From Wenzhouxiangella sp. (GTDB taxonomy: Bacteria > Pseudomonadota > Gammaproteobacteria > Xanthomonadales > Wenzhouxiangellaceae): 6,705 nt of DNA. This document shows, piece after piece, positions 1-5,866 of this stretch (positions are counted from its first letter, which is position 1; each line of letters begins with the position of its first letter). A model generated the notes under the pieces. It was not told the DNA's origin. It saw nothing but the letters and a program-made list of their open reading frames with translations, and made no database searches. The stretch covers positions 1 through 6,705 of the forward strand of contig SKIE01000124.1 in assembly GCA_007116585.1 (NCBI GenBank), in the 5' to 3' direction. A program made the position numbers and the translations under genes.

Positions 1-360
<360 letters not shown>

Positions 361-362
361 AT

Positions 363-368
363 ATTTTA
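363..368 (-). promoter_or_regulatory. Candidate -10 box for alaS
   Basis: TAAAAT on the minus strand matches the sigma70 -10 consensus at five of six positions. It lies about 35 bases ahead of the alaS ATG, inside the most A/T-rich patch of the intergenic region. No recognisable -35 hexamer stands 16-18 bases upstream, so the call rests on the -10 alone. Transcription would start near 356, giving a leader of roughly 28 bases. Confidence 0.35.
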
Positions 369-443
369 AGGACATCACGCGGAGGATATCGGACGGACCC
401 TGGCTCCATCCATCGAACAAGCCTAGGCAGGAAGCCGAACCGG

Positions 444-469
444 GCAACGTGCTATTCTGAAGCCGTTGC
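444..469 (+). promoter_or_regulatory. Candidate extended -10 promoter for the cyclase gene, flanked by a 6-bp dyad
   Basis: TG-C-TATTCT at 450-458 is an extended -10 element with four of six -10 matches. No -35 is evident, as can occur with extended -10 promoters. It is flanked by a perfect inverted repeat, GCAACG (444-449) and CGTTGC (464-469). The arm centres are 20 bases apart, about two helical turns, which is typical of an operator bound by a dimeric regulator. Transcription would start near 465, leaving a leader of about 60 bases before ATG 526. No regulator can be named. Confidence 0.35.
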
Positions 470-511
470 GCTATCGAACTTGAGAAACGCAGGTTCGCTT
501 ACAAGGCGGTC

Positions 512-517
512 GGGGAG
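512..517 (+). promoter_or_regulatory. Ribosome binding site of the diguanylate cyclase gene
   Basis: GGGGAG ends eight bases before ATG 526, a good Shine-Dalgarno match at normal spacing. It fixes the start of the cyclase gene, and no competing in-frame start nearby has a better site. Confidence 0.7.
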
Positions 518-525
518 CCTGGGCC

Positions 526-1518
526 ATGCTGCACAAACCAACAATATCCAGCCTTGCCGCGCGGATGCGTTCGGACATTCAGCTTGCCATCCTCACCTTT
601 TACTGTCTGTGCGCACTGGCCCTGATCACGCCGTTCGCTATCTTCAGGCTGTATGAAGGAAACCTGATCCTCGGCGTGGCTGAGCTGGGTGTGGTTGCCA
701 CTTTCGTCGCCCTGGGACTGGTTGCCTGGAAAAGCGGAAAAGTGCAGATTGCCGCGGATTTGACGGCCGGTGTGGCGACGGCAGGAACCATCGCACTGGT
801 GCTTTTGATGGACATCAGCAACCTGTGGACCTTCAGCACGCTGGTCGGGAACTTCCTGATGGCGCGAAAGTGGCCCGCGATTCTGCTCAGCACCCTATTG
901 GTTTTGAGCATCGGACTCCAAGCCGACGCCTTTCCCGTCATGGCCGACCGCCTGACCTACCTGTCGGTTTCCGGTCTGGTCAGCCTCCTGGGCCTGATCT
1001 ACGCTACCCGGATCAACCATCGATACGGCGAGCTCAGCGACATGCTCTCGCGCGATGCGCTGACCGGCGCCCTCAATCGCCGGGCACTGGACCATGACCT
1101 TCACGTGCTGGCAGCGCAGGAGGGCGGCCATGAACACAGCCTGGTCATGATGGATCTGGACGCTTTCAAGCCATTGAACGATAACCACGGCCACGATGCG
1201 GGAGACCGCGTGCTGGTCGATTTGTCGCGGATCGTCAACTCTCGTCGCCGGGAGCGCGACCGCTTCTACCGGTACGGCGGAGACGAGTTCGTTTTGCTCC
1301 TCCCGGACACCCCGCTGTCTGGCGCCCGGAGCGCCACCAGCAAACTGCGAGAGGCCTTGATGCATGAACTCAAGGGGCCGGACGGCCCCATCAAGGCCTC
1401 GATGGGTGTGGCCCAAAAGCGGGCCGGAGAAAATCCGGACGACTGGGTCAAGCGGGCAGACGACGCCTTGCTGGCCGCCAAGCGGGCCGGCAAGGATCGC
1501 GTCATGCTGGCGGACTGA
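526..1518 (+). CDS. Membrane-anchored GGDEF diguanylate cyclase
   Basis: This 330-residue protein is predicted to make cyclic di-GMP from two GTP at the inner membrane. Residues 18-160 are hydrophobic, with about five or six membrane segments (near 18-40, 47-68, 76-95, 117-131 and 143-160) and short loops. They match no named sensory domain that I recognise. A GGDEF domain fills 170-330. It begins with the D-x-LTGALNRRAL motif (177-188) and has metal-binding D210, guanine-contacting N218 and D227 (by alignment to PleD), and the active-site loop GGDEF at 251-255. R242-E243-R244-D245 sits exactly where the RxxD inhibitory site belongs, so product inhibition by c-di-GMP is expected. No EAL domain is present. 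An active enzyme is therefore inferred; the input signal is unknown. The gene stands alone on the plus strand between alaS and recX, an uncommon place for it. It ends seven bases before the recX stop. Confidence 0.93.
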   Translation: MLHKPTISSLAARMRSDIQLAILTFYCLCALALITPFAIFRLYEGNLILGVAELGVVATFVALGLVAWKSGKVQIAADLTAGVATAGTIALVLLMDISNLWTFSTLVGNFLMARKWPAILLSTLLVLSIGLQADAFPVMADRLTYLSVSGLVSLLGLIYATRINHRYGELSDMLSRDALTGALNRRALDHDLHVLAAQEGGHEHSLVMMDLDAFKPLNDNHGHDAGDRVLVDLSRIVNSRRRERDRFYRYGGDEFVLLLPDTPLSGARSATSKLREALMHELKGPDGPIKASMGVAQKRAGENPDDWVKRADDALLAAKRAGKDRVMLAD

Positions 1519-1533
1519 GCGTCTTTCAGTCCG
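1511..1533. terminator. Hairpin containing both convergent stop codons (possible bidirectional terminator)
   Basis: CGGACTGA (1511-1518) and TCAGTCCG (1526-1533) are perfect 8-bp complements around the seven-base loop GCGTCTT. A G-U pair can extend the stem by one step on the plus-strand RNA. The cyclase stop TGA is the last three bases of the left arm, and the recX stop TGA (minus strand) is read from the right arm. The hairpin forms in both transcripts. Neither side has a real U-tract, so it may act as an RNA 3'-end stabiliser or a weak terminator, not a classic intrinsic one. Confidence 0.5.
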
Positions 1534-1981
1534 TGATCTCGCGGATCACACCCGTATCGAAGCCGCGCCGTACCAGGGCCTGCTGACGCCGCGACCTCTC
1601 CTTCAGATCCCCGGGCCGCTCATCGCCAAACTTCCGTCCGTACCACTTGGCCGCCTGGGCCAGCCAGTCGATTTGCACTTCAGCCAGGGCCCGCTCGATC
1701 AGGGCGCGGTCAATGCCGCGCTCGGACAACTCTGCGCGGATGCGCATCGGACCGTAAGCTTTCTCCGCGCGGCTGCGGGTGTAGCTCTCTGCGAAACGCT
1801 CATCCGATTGCAAGCCTGCATCCGCCAAAGCCTGTACCGCTTCGGAAACCTCGTTCGATGGCCAGCCCTTGCGCTTGAGCTTGCGTTCGAGTTCGGCAAA
1901 CGCATGCTCGCGACGCGCGAGCAGCCGCAGCGCGGCCTCTCGCAGATCAGCCTCGGTGAACTCGGCGCGACCGCGCCCCAT
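1526..1981 (-). CDS. recX: RecX, regulator of RecA filaments
   Basis: RecX binds RecA-DNA filaments and, in E. coli, blocks their extension and lowers RecA ATPase and strand exchange. The 151-residue product is close to the usual 150-170. It is built from the helical three-helix repeats of the family. The first is around 12-55 and contains LLARREHAFAELERKL. The second, around 56-100, contains the family signature GLQSDERFAESYTRSRA followed by YGPMRIRAELSERGI. The third is at about 105-150, with RRQQALVRRGF. The start ATG (1981-1979) shares one base with the recA stop TGA (TGATG), so translation is probably coupled to recA. That coupling fits a modulator made at a low level relative to RecA. 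The reading frame is intact. It ends inside the convergent hairpin. Confidence 0.95.
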   Translation of the reverse strand: MGRGRAEFTEADLREAALRLLARREHAFAELERKLKRKGWPSNEVSEAVQALADAGLQSDERFAESYTRSRAEKAYGPMRIRAELSERGIDRALIERALAEVQIDWLAQAAKWYGRKFGDERPGDLKERSRRQQALVRRGFDTGVIREITD

Positions 1982-3021
1982 CAGCCGGCTTCAGCCGCCT
2001 GCGGTGCTTCGGCCTCTGCGCCAGGCTGCGATTTCGGCAGCAGTTTTTCGCGCACCAGCCGATCGATTTCGTCGGCCATGTCCGGATTGTCGCGCAGGAA
2101 CTGGCGCACGTTGTCCTTGCCCTGCCCAATCCGATCATCGCCGTAGCTGTACCAGGCCCCGGATTTTTTGACCAGCCCGTGCTCCACGCCGAGCTCGATC
2201 AATTCACCCTCGCGTGAGATACCCTCGCCGTAAAGAATCTCGAACACGGCCTGGCGGAACGGCGGCGCCATCTTGTTCTTGACCACCTTGACCCGGGTTT
2301 CATTGCCAATCACTTCATCGCCGCGCTTGAGCGCGCCAATCCGGCGGATGTCGAGACGGACCGATGAGTAGAACTTGAGCGCATTACCGCCGGTGGTGGT
2401 TTCAGGCGAGCCAAACATCACGCCGATCTTCATGCGGATCTGGTTGATGAAGATCACCGTGCAGTTGGTCCTTTTAATGTTGCCGGTCAGCTTTCGGAGC
2501 GCCTGGCTCATCAAGCGCGCCTGCAGGCCGACATGAGAGTCGCCCATCTCGCCCTCGATCTCGGCCTTGGGCGTGAGTGCTGCCACGGAGTCCACCACGA
2601 CGATATCGACCGCGCCGGAGCGGACCAGCATGTCGGTGATTTCAAGCGCCTGTTCACCGGTGTCGGGTTGCGAGACCAGCAGGTCATCGACGTTGACGCC
2701 GAGCTTTTCGGCATAGCTCGGGTCAAGCGCGTGCTCGGCGTCAACAAAGGCGGCCGTGCCGCCGGCCTTTTGCGCCTCGGCCACGGCATGCAGGGTCAGG
2801 GTGGTCTTGCCGGAAGACTCCGGGCCGTAGATTTCAATGACTCGGCCGCGCGGAATCCCGCCAATGCCCAGGGCCACATCCAGCGCCAGCGAACCGGTTG
2901 AGATCACGGGCACATCCTTGCGGCCCGCATCATCACCCATGCGCATGATGGCGCCCTTGCCGTACTGCTTTTCGATTTGTCCGAGCGCTGCAGCCAGCGC
3001 TCTTTTGCGATTCTCGTCCAC
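1981..3021 (-). CDS. recA: RecA recombinase (GTG start)
   Basis: RecA is the ATP-dependent strand-exchange protein of recombinational repair and the coprotease that triggers LexA cleavage. From GTG 3021 the product has 346 residues (E. coli 353) and begins [18 protein letters not shown], as in Pseudomonas. Visible landmarks are Walker A GPESSGKT (66-73), catalytic E96 in VDAEHALD, Walker B VVVDS ending near 145, loop L1 [10 protein letters not shown] (156-165), and L2 with Q194 in [14 protein letters not shown], then [17 protein letters not shown]. All key residues are present. The tail is rich in Ala, Pro and Glu and less acidic than the E. coli tail. A TTG at 3030 would add three residues (M-N-A-V), but the only Shine-Dalgarno, AGAGGA, abuts that TTG and stands nine bases from the GTG. 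The GTG is therefore preferred. The stop overlaps the recX start. Confidence 0.97.
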   Translation of the reverse strand: MDENRKRALAAALGQIEKQYGKGAIMRMGDDAGRKDVPVISTGSLALDVALGIGGIPRGRVIEIYGPESSGKTTLTLHAVAEAQKAGGTAAFVDAEHALDPSYAEKLGVNVDDLLVSQPDTGEQALEITDMLVRSGAVDIVVVDSVAALTPKAEIEGEMGDSHVGLQARLMSQALRKLTGNIKRTNCTVIFINQIRMKIGVMFGSPETTTGGNALKFYSSVRLDIRRIGALKRGDEVIGNETRVKVVKNKMAPPFRQAVFEILYGEGISREGELIELGVEHGLVKKSGAWYSYGDDRIGQGKDNVRQFLRDNPDMADEIDRLVREKLLPKSQPGAEAEAPQAAEAG

Positions 3022-3030
3022 TGCGTTCAA

Positions 3031-3036
3031 TCCTCT
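3031..3036 (-). promoter_or_regulatory. Ribosome binding site deciding the recA start
   Basis: AGAGGA on the minus strand is a strong Shine-Dalgarno. It directly touches the TTG at 3030, too close to be used, and lies nine bases from the GTG at 3021. This spacing argues for the GTG start and a 346-residue RecA. Confidence 0.65.
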
Positions 3037-3072
3037 TTCTGATGTCGATTCGGTGTCGCTGCGATGGGTGCG

Positions 3073-3081
3073 ATTATCTCA
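3073..3081 (-). promoter_or_regulatory. Extended -10 promoter of recA
   Basis: TG-A-GATAAT on the minus strand is an extended -10 with five of six matches to TATAAT. The best -35 is a weak TGGTCG 16 bases upstream. Transcription would begin near 3066, giving a leader of about 45 bases. A CTGT half-site (3084-3081) overlaps the promoter, but no matching ACAG half follows eight bases later, so a normal E. coli-type LexA box is absent. Confidence 0.5.
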
Positions 3082-3130
3082 CAGGCCTTGTTGCCGACCA
3101 GCCCTGCCCGGCAGGTCACGGCGTTTTCCT

Positions 3131-3153
3131 ACAAACAATCGCGCCGATTGCCC
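3131..3153 (-). terminator. Likely intrinsic terminator after thpR
   Basis: On the minus strand CAATCG (3150-3145), loop GCG and CGATTG (3141-3136) form a perfect 6-bp stem. Three G-U pairs between GGG (3153-3151) and the following TTT (3135-3133) can extend it. The sequence TTTGT comes right after the stem. The thpR stop codon (3155-3153) immediately precedes it. It would separate the cinA-thpR transcript from recA, which has its own promoter. The short T-run and GC-modest stem suggest only partial termination. Confidence 0.45.
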
Positions 3154-3680
3154 TACAGGGTAAAGGGCTGGATTCTCAAAACCTGATAAGGTCGCGACGG
3201 GATCGACTCGATCAGGGCAAATTCGCGCACCGGCCAGACCAGCATTTCGGGGTCGGGCAATTCGGGCCGCCCGGATACTTTCCGGAACAGGGTGACGTGA
3301 GGACGGAAAGGCCTTCGGTCGACCTGCAGGCCGAGTTGCTCGCACAAAGCCGACAACCGGCTGACCAAAGCCTGAGCGGCCGCCGGCGCATGACCGCCCA
3401 GCCAGGCCACGCGTGCCCCCGGGAACCAGCCAAAACGATCCAGCGTGAGCTCGAATGCCGTTGTTGTGACCTGGTCCATCGCCGCCAACAAGCTGGGCAC
3501 ACAAGCTGCCGGCTGGTTTCCCAGAAAAAGCAGGGTCAGATGCAGATTGTGATCGGGCACGCGGCGCGGCGAGAGCCCTTCAATCAGGCGCCGTCGCTTT
3601 ACGATTTCGGCCCGAAGATTTGCATCCGGCCAGCAGGCGAAAAACAGCCTCCGTGAGACTTCGCCCCGCCCGCCGCTCAC
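3153..3680 (-). CDS. thpR: RNA 2',3'-cyclic phosphodiesterase (2H family, formerly 2'-5' RNA ligase)
   Basis: ThpR belongs to the 2H phosphoesterases. It opens 2',3'-cyclic phosphate RNA ends to 2'-phosphate and in vitro can join tRNA halves by a 2'-5' bond. The 175-residue product is the usual length (E. coli 176). It begins, after a short basic leader, with RRLFFACWPD. Both catalytic HxTx motifs are present: H47-L-T49-L in NLHLTLLFLG and H128-V-T130-L in FRPHVTLFRK. They are separated by the usual distance, so the enzyme should be active. The start is GTG 3680, which overlaps the cinA stop by four bases (GTGA), indicating translational coupling. A GGAG lies about 11 bases upstream inside cinA. 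The order cinA-ligT-recA is also known from Deinococcus. Its physiological role beside recA is not established. Confidence 0.93.
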   Translation of the reverse strand: MSGGRGEVSRRLFFACWPDANLRAEIVKRRRLIEGLSPRRVPDHNLHLTLLFLGNQPAACVPSLLAAMDQVTTTAFELTLDRFGWFPGARVAWLGGHAPAAAQALVSRLSALCEQLGLQVDRRPFRPHVTLFRKVSGRPELPDPEMLVWPVREFALIESIPSRPYQVLRIQPFTL

Positions 3681-4180
3681 CGGGCCAGACGCTCCAGCAC
3701 GCCCTCGAGTGCCACTGCAATGGTCGCCCGCCGCACATCATCACGGTCGCCCTCGAACCGGTAGCGTTCCGTTTCCACGTCGGCGTCGCGCCTGGCCCAG
3801 CCAAAGCAGACCGTCCCGACCGGCTTGTCCGGACTGCCGCCGTCCGGGCCCGCGATACCGGTCACGGCCACGGCCACATCGGCCCGGCTGCTTGACAGTG
3901 CACCGTGCGCCATATCGGCCGCCACCTCCTCGCTGACCGCACCGAACCGCGCGATCCGCGCCGGCGGCACACCAAGCAGATCGTGCTTGGCTTCATTGCT
4001 GTAGCTGACCATGCCGCGATCGAACCAGGCCGAGGAACCGGCAAGATCGGTACACAGCTTGGCAATCCAGCCGCCGGTGCAGGATTCTGCCGTCGCCAAT
4101 TTCCGGCCCTGCACTTTCATTTCAGCCGCCACTGCCGCCGTCAGCATGGCCAGCGCCTGATCATCATGTCGAGTGGTCAT
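3677..4180 (-). CDS. pncC: Nicotinamide-mononucleotide amidase, stand-alone CinA C-terminal domain
   Basis: PncC converts nicotinamide mononucleotide to nicotinic acid mononucleotide plus ammonia. This recycles the NMN released by NAD-dependent DNA ligase and similar reactions. From ATG 4180 the product is 167 residues, the size of E. coli PncC. It shows the catalytic-serine motif AESCTGG (S33), AWFDRGMVSYSNEAK (51-65), and TGIAGPDGGSPDKPVGTV (107-124). The N-terminal MoaB-like domain of full-length CinA is absent, as is normal in enteric PncC. A GTG at 4225 would add 15 residues (182 total), but the ATG start matches the family N-terminus better. Neither start has a clear Shine-Dalgarno. It is the first gene of the leftward block and overlaps thpR by four bases. 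In many genomes this gene is annotated cinA because it precedes recA. Confidence 0.93.
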   Translation of the reverse strand: MTTRHDDQALAMLTAAVAAEMKVQGRKLATAESCTGGWIAKLCTDLAGSSAWFDRGMVSYSNEAKHDLLGVPPARIARFGAVSEEVAADMAHGALSSSRADVAVAVTGIAGPDGGSPDKPVGTVCFGWARRDADVETERYRFEGDRDDVRRATIAVALEGVLERLAR

Positions 4181-4229
4181 GCGAGCATGATGCCGTGACC
4201 CGCGAATTGGTGCAAACAAGTTCACCGGC

Positions 4230-4258
4230 TAGGCACGGGACCCCTTCTCTGCTAGATT
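4230..4258 (+). promoter_or_regulatory. Candidate sigma70 promoter for the M48-tail/DUF6498 gene
   Basis: TAGGCA (4230-4235) matches the -35 consensus at four of six positions. TAGATT (4253-4258) matches the -10 at four of six, and the spacing is exactly 17 bases. Transcription would begin near 4265, giving a leader of about 36 bases that starts with the hairpin at 4263-4284. Confidence 0.4.
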
Positions 4259-4262
4259 CGGA

Positions 4263-4284
4263 CTCGTCGGGCGCCACGAGCCCG
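4263..4284 (+). promoter_or_regulatory. Two overlapping, mutually exclusive leader hairpins
   Basis: CTCGT (4263-4267) pairs with ACGAG (4276-4280), and CGGGC (4268-4272) pairs with GCCCG (4280-4284). The loops are eight and seven bases. The pairings interleave, so both cannot form together. They lie just ahead of the Shine-Dalgarno of the downstream gene. Stems of 5 bp are easily found by chance in GC-rich DNA. Confidence 0.25.
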
Positions 4285-4286
4285 TC

Positions 4287-4291
4287 AGGGA
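4287..4291 (+). promoter_or_regulatory. Ribosome binding site of the M48-tail/DUF6498 gene
   Basis: AGGGA stands nine bases before ATG 4301 and supports that start. It also shows that the protein is made as a complete unit without an upstream peptidase domain. Confidence 0.6.
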
Positions 4292-4300
4292 CACGCCGAG

Positions 4301-5812
4301 ATGAGCGTGAATAATGCGATCAGCCCACCCGAACGCGCTGCAGCCACGGTGCTGGGGCTGTTGCTGCATCGCCAGCCGGGGCGGCGCAGCAGGCAGCATG
4401 AAGCGATCGCGCCAGCCTTGCCCAAGGCCTGGGCAGAAGTGCTGGCAGAGGGCGCCGAAGGTAAAAACCCAGCCCCGGCCTGCAGCCGTCTGTCCACCTT
4501 CCAAGAACAGCTCGGACCCATCTCCGCGCTTGCCTCTGACCAGAAATCTCTGCTGTTGGAGCTGGCTGAACGGCTGATTCGAGCGGACGGCCAGATTTCC
4601 CTGACCGAGCACCTGTACTGGCGCATGCTGCGCGACACCCTGCGGCCCCTGCAAAATGATCAACTGGCCGGGCCGGATGCGCTTCGCGCAGCCTGCACCT
4701 TGCTGCTGAGCCTGACGGCCCGCGCCGGTCAGCACGAAGAACAGGCAAGGGCAGGTGCTTTTCGAGCCGGCGCTGCCGCGGCGCCAATGGACGGCCTTGG
4801 CCAAATGCTCGGGACTGCAGATTTCTCCACCCGTTCGGTCGACGAGGCGATGGACACACTCGCTGCGACCACCGACGGATTCCGAGCCGCCCTGTATCGC
4901 GCGGTCCAGATCGTCGCCCGCCACGACGGCCAAATCAACCGGGCTGAAGAAGAATTACTGGCCACCATCGGCCTCGCGCTGCGATTACCGGAGGCTGATA
5001 CGCAAATTGTGGCTGAACCCAATCCACCCGCACCGCCCGAAAATGCCGCCTTGGAGCTGGCAGCAACGGCGTCCAACCGTCTTACCCTGGCCAGCCGCCT
5101 CACAGAGGAAACCGGCTGGAAACAACGAGATCGGGTGCCTGCAATAGCCTTGATCGCGGCCAACCTGGTGCCCCTGCTGGGCGTGCTTTTCCTCGCTTGG
5201 GATGTTCGCTACCTGCTGCTGCTTTACTGGCTGGAAAATCTGGTCATCGGTGCCTACACCATCGTGCGGATGTTCAGCATCGGCGGCATCAAGGCCTTCG
5301 GTACCAGCCTATTTTTCACCATTCACTACGGGTTTTTCTGCGCTGGCCACGGAATGTTCGTGCTCGCCCTGTCTTCCATGGCTGACCTGGGCACCGAGGA
5401 TGCCTTTGACTTTGACGAGGGCGACATTCCCTTTTTGATACCGTTTTACATGATGCGCGGCGTGTTTCAGTGGATTGCCACGCACATGCCAGACCTGCTG
5501 TTCATCCCACTGCTCGCACTCATCATCAGCCACGGCATCTCGCTGGTTCGGCATCATTTCATCGGCGGGGAAGATCAAGGGCGCGACGTCGATGACATCA
5601 TGTTCGATCCCTATCCCCGCATGGCGATCCTTCACGTCTCCATTATTGCCGGCTCGTTTTTCGTCATCACCAGCGGCGGCGGCACAACCGCACCCGTATT
5701 GATCATCCTGATCGGCGCCAAACTCTGGCTTGATCTGTTCCTGCACCGCCGCGCCCACGCCAAACGCGTGGAAAAGCAACAGGCGGCGGCAGCCAACAAC
5801 AATCTGGGGTAA
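4301..5812 (+). CDS. Two-part membrane protein: M48-peptidase-tail-like/TerB-like domain plus DUF6498-like membrane domain
   Basis: No function is known for this 503-residue protein. Residues 1-235 are soluble and mainly helical. They contain two similar blocks, LIRADGQISLTEHLYWRML (92-110) and IVARHDGQINRAEEELLATI (204-223), each with a DGxI...E pattern as in TerB-like helical domains. The order of segments (AAATVLGLLL near 13-22, the first DGQI block, LLLSLTA...AGAFRAGAA near 134-159, the second block) recalls the cytoplasmic tail of membrane M48 peptidases. No HExxH peptidase motif occurs anywhere. A Pro-rich linker (239-247) leads to about six membrane segments (near 278-300, 303-326, 336-358, 395-415, 441-457 and 463-482). 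These carry the DUF6498-like marks LLYWLENLVIGAY (307-319), HYGFFCAGHG (342-351), SHGISL (410-415) and a final LWLDLFLHRR (475-484). The histidines H342, H350, H411 and H445 lie in or near membrane segments. Domain names come from memory of the families. The gene is intact, with its own ribosome site. Confidence 0.85.
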   Translation: MSVNNAISPPERAAATVLGLLLHRQPGRRSRQHEAIAPALPKAWAEVLAEGAEGKNPAPACSRLSTFQEQLGPISALASDQKSLLLELAERLIRADGQISLTEHLYWRMLRDTLRPLQNDQLAGPDALRAACTLLLSLTARAGQHEEQARAGAFRAGAAAAPMDGLGQMLGTADFSTRSVDEAMDTLAATTDGFRAALYRAVQIVARHDGQINRAEEELLATIGLALRLPEADTQIVAEPNPPAPPENAALELAATASNRLTLASRLTEETGWKQRDRVPAIALIAANLVPLLGVLFLAWDVRYLLLLYWLENLVIGAYTIVRMFSIGGIKAFGTSLFFTIHYGFFCAGHGMFVLALSSMADLGTEDAFDFDEGDIPFLIPFYMMRGVFQWIATHMPDLLFIPLLALIISHGISLVRHHFIGGEDQGRDVDDIMFDPYPRMAILHVSIIAGSFFVITSGGGTTAPVLIILIGAKLWLDLFLHRRAHAKRVEKQQAAAANNNLG

Positions 5813-5822
5813 TCTGCGGGGC

Positions 5823-5851
5823 TTGCCTGATCTTACCGCCGAACGTTTAAC
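5823..5851 (+). promoter_or_regulatory. Candidate promoter for mutS
   Basis: TTGCCT (5823-5828) and TTTAAC (5846-5851) each match the sigma70 hexamers at four of six positions, with a 17-base spacer. Transcription would start near 5858, leaving only about nine bases before ATG 5867, and no Shine-Dalgarno fits there. Readthrough from the gene ending 54 bases upstream is an alternative source of mutS mRNA. Confidence 0.3.
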
Positions 5852-5866
5852 CGCCTGGTCAGACCC

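Noticed and set aside
1364..2146. Plus-strand open frame of 260 codons across the cyclase end, recX and recA end
   Set aside because: It overlaps three well-supported genes in other frames and has Arg/Ser/Pro-rich composition with no domain.
3081..3084. ACAG as half of an SOS box at the recA promoter
   Set aside because: The partner position holds TGCG instead of CTGT, so only a half-site exists.
3103..3115. CCTGCC-C-GGCAGG inverted repeat between thpR and recA, considered as a terminator
   Set aside because: The usable stem is only 5 bp with a 3-base loop and no T-run follows on either strand; the nearby CAATCG/CGATTG hairpin with TTTGT is the better candidate.
3042..3656. Plus-strand open frame of 204 codons opposite thpR
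   Set aside because: The minus-strand thpR has both HxTx motifs and normal length; this frame is its shadow.
4181..4225. Upstream GTG start for pncC adding 15 residues
   Set aside because: The extra residues have no family counterpart and no ribosome site precedes the GTG; the ATG at 4180 gives the standard length.
4229..4933. Minus-strand open frame of 234 codons upstream of pncC
   Set aside because: It is antisense to the N-terminal half of the M48-tail gene and shows no recognisable domain or ribosome site.
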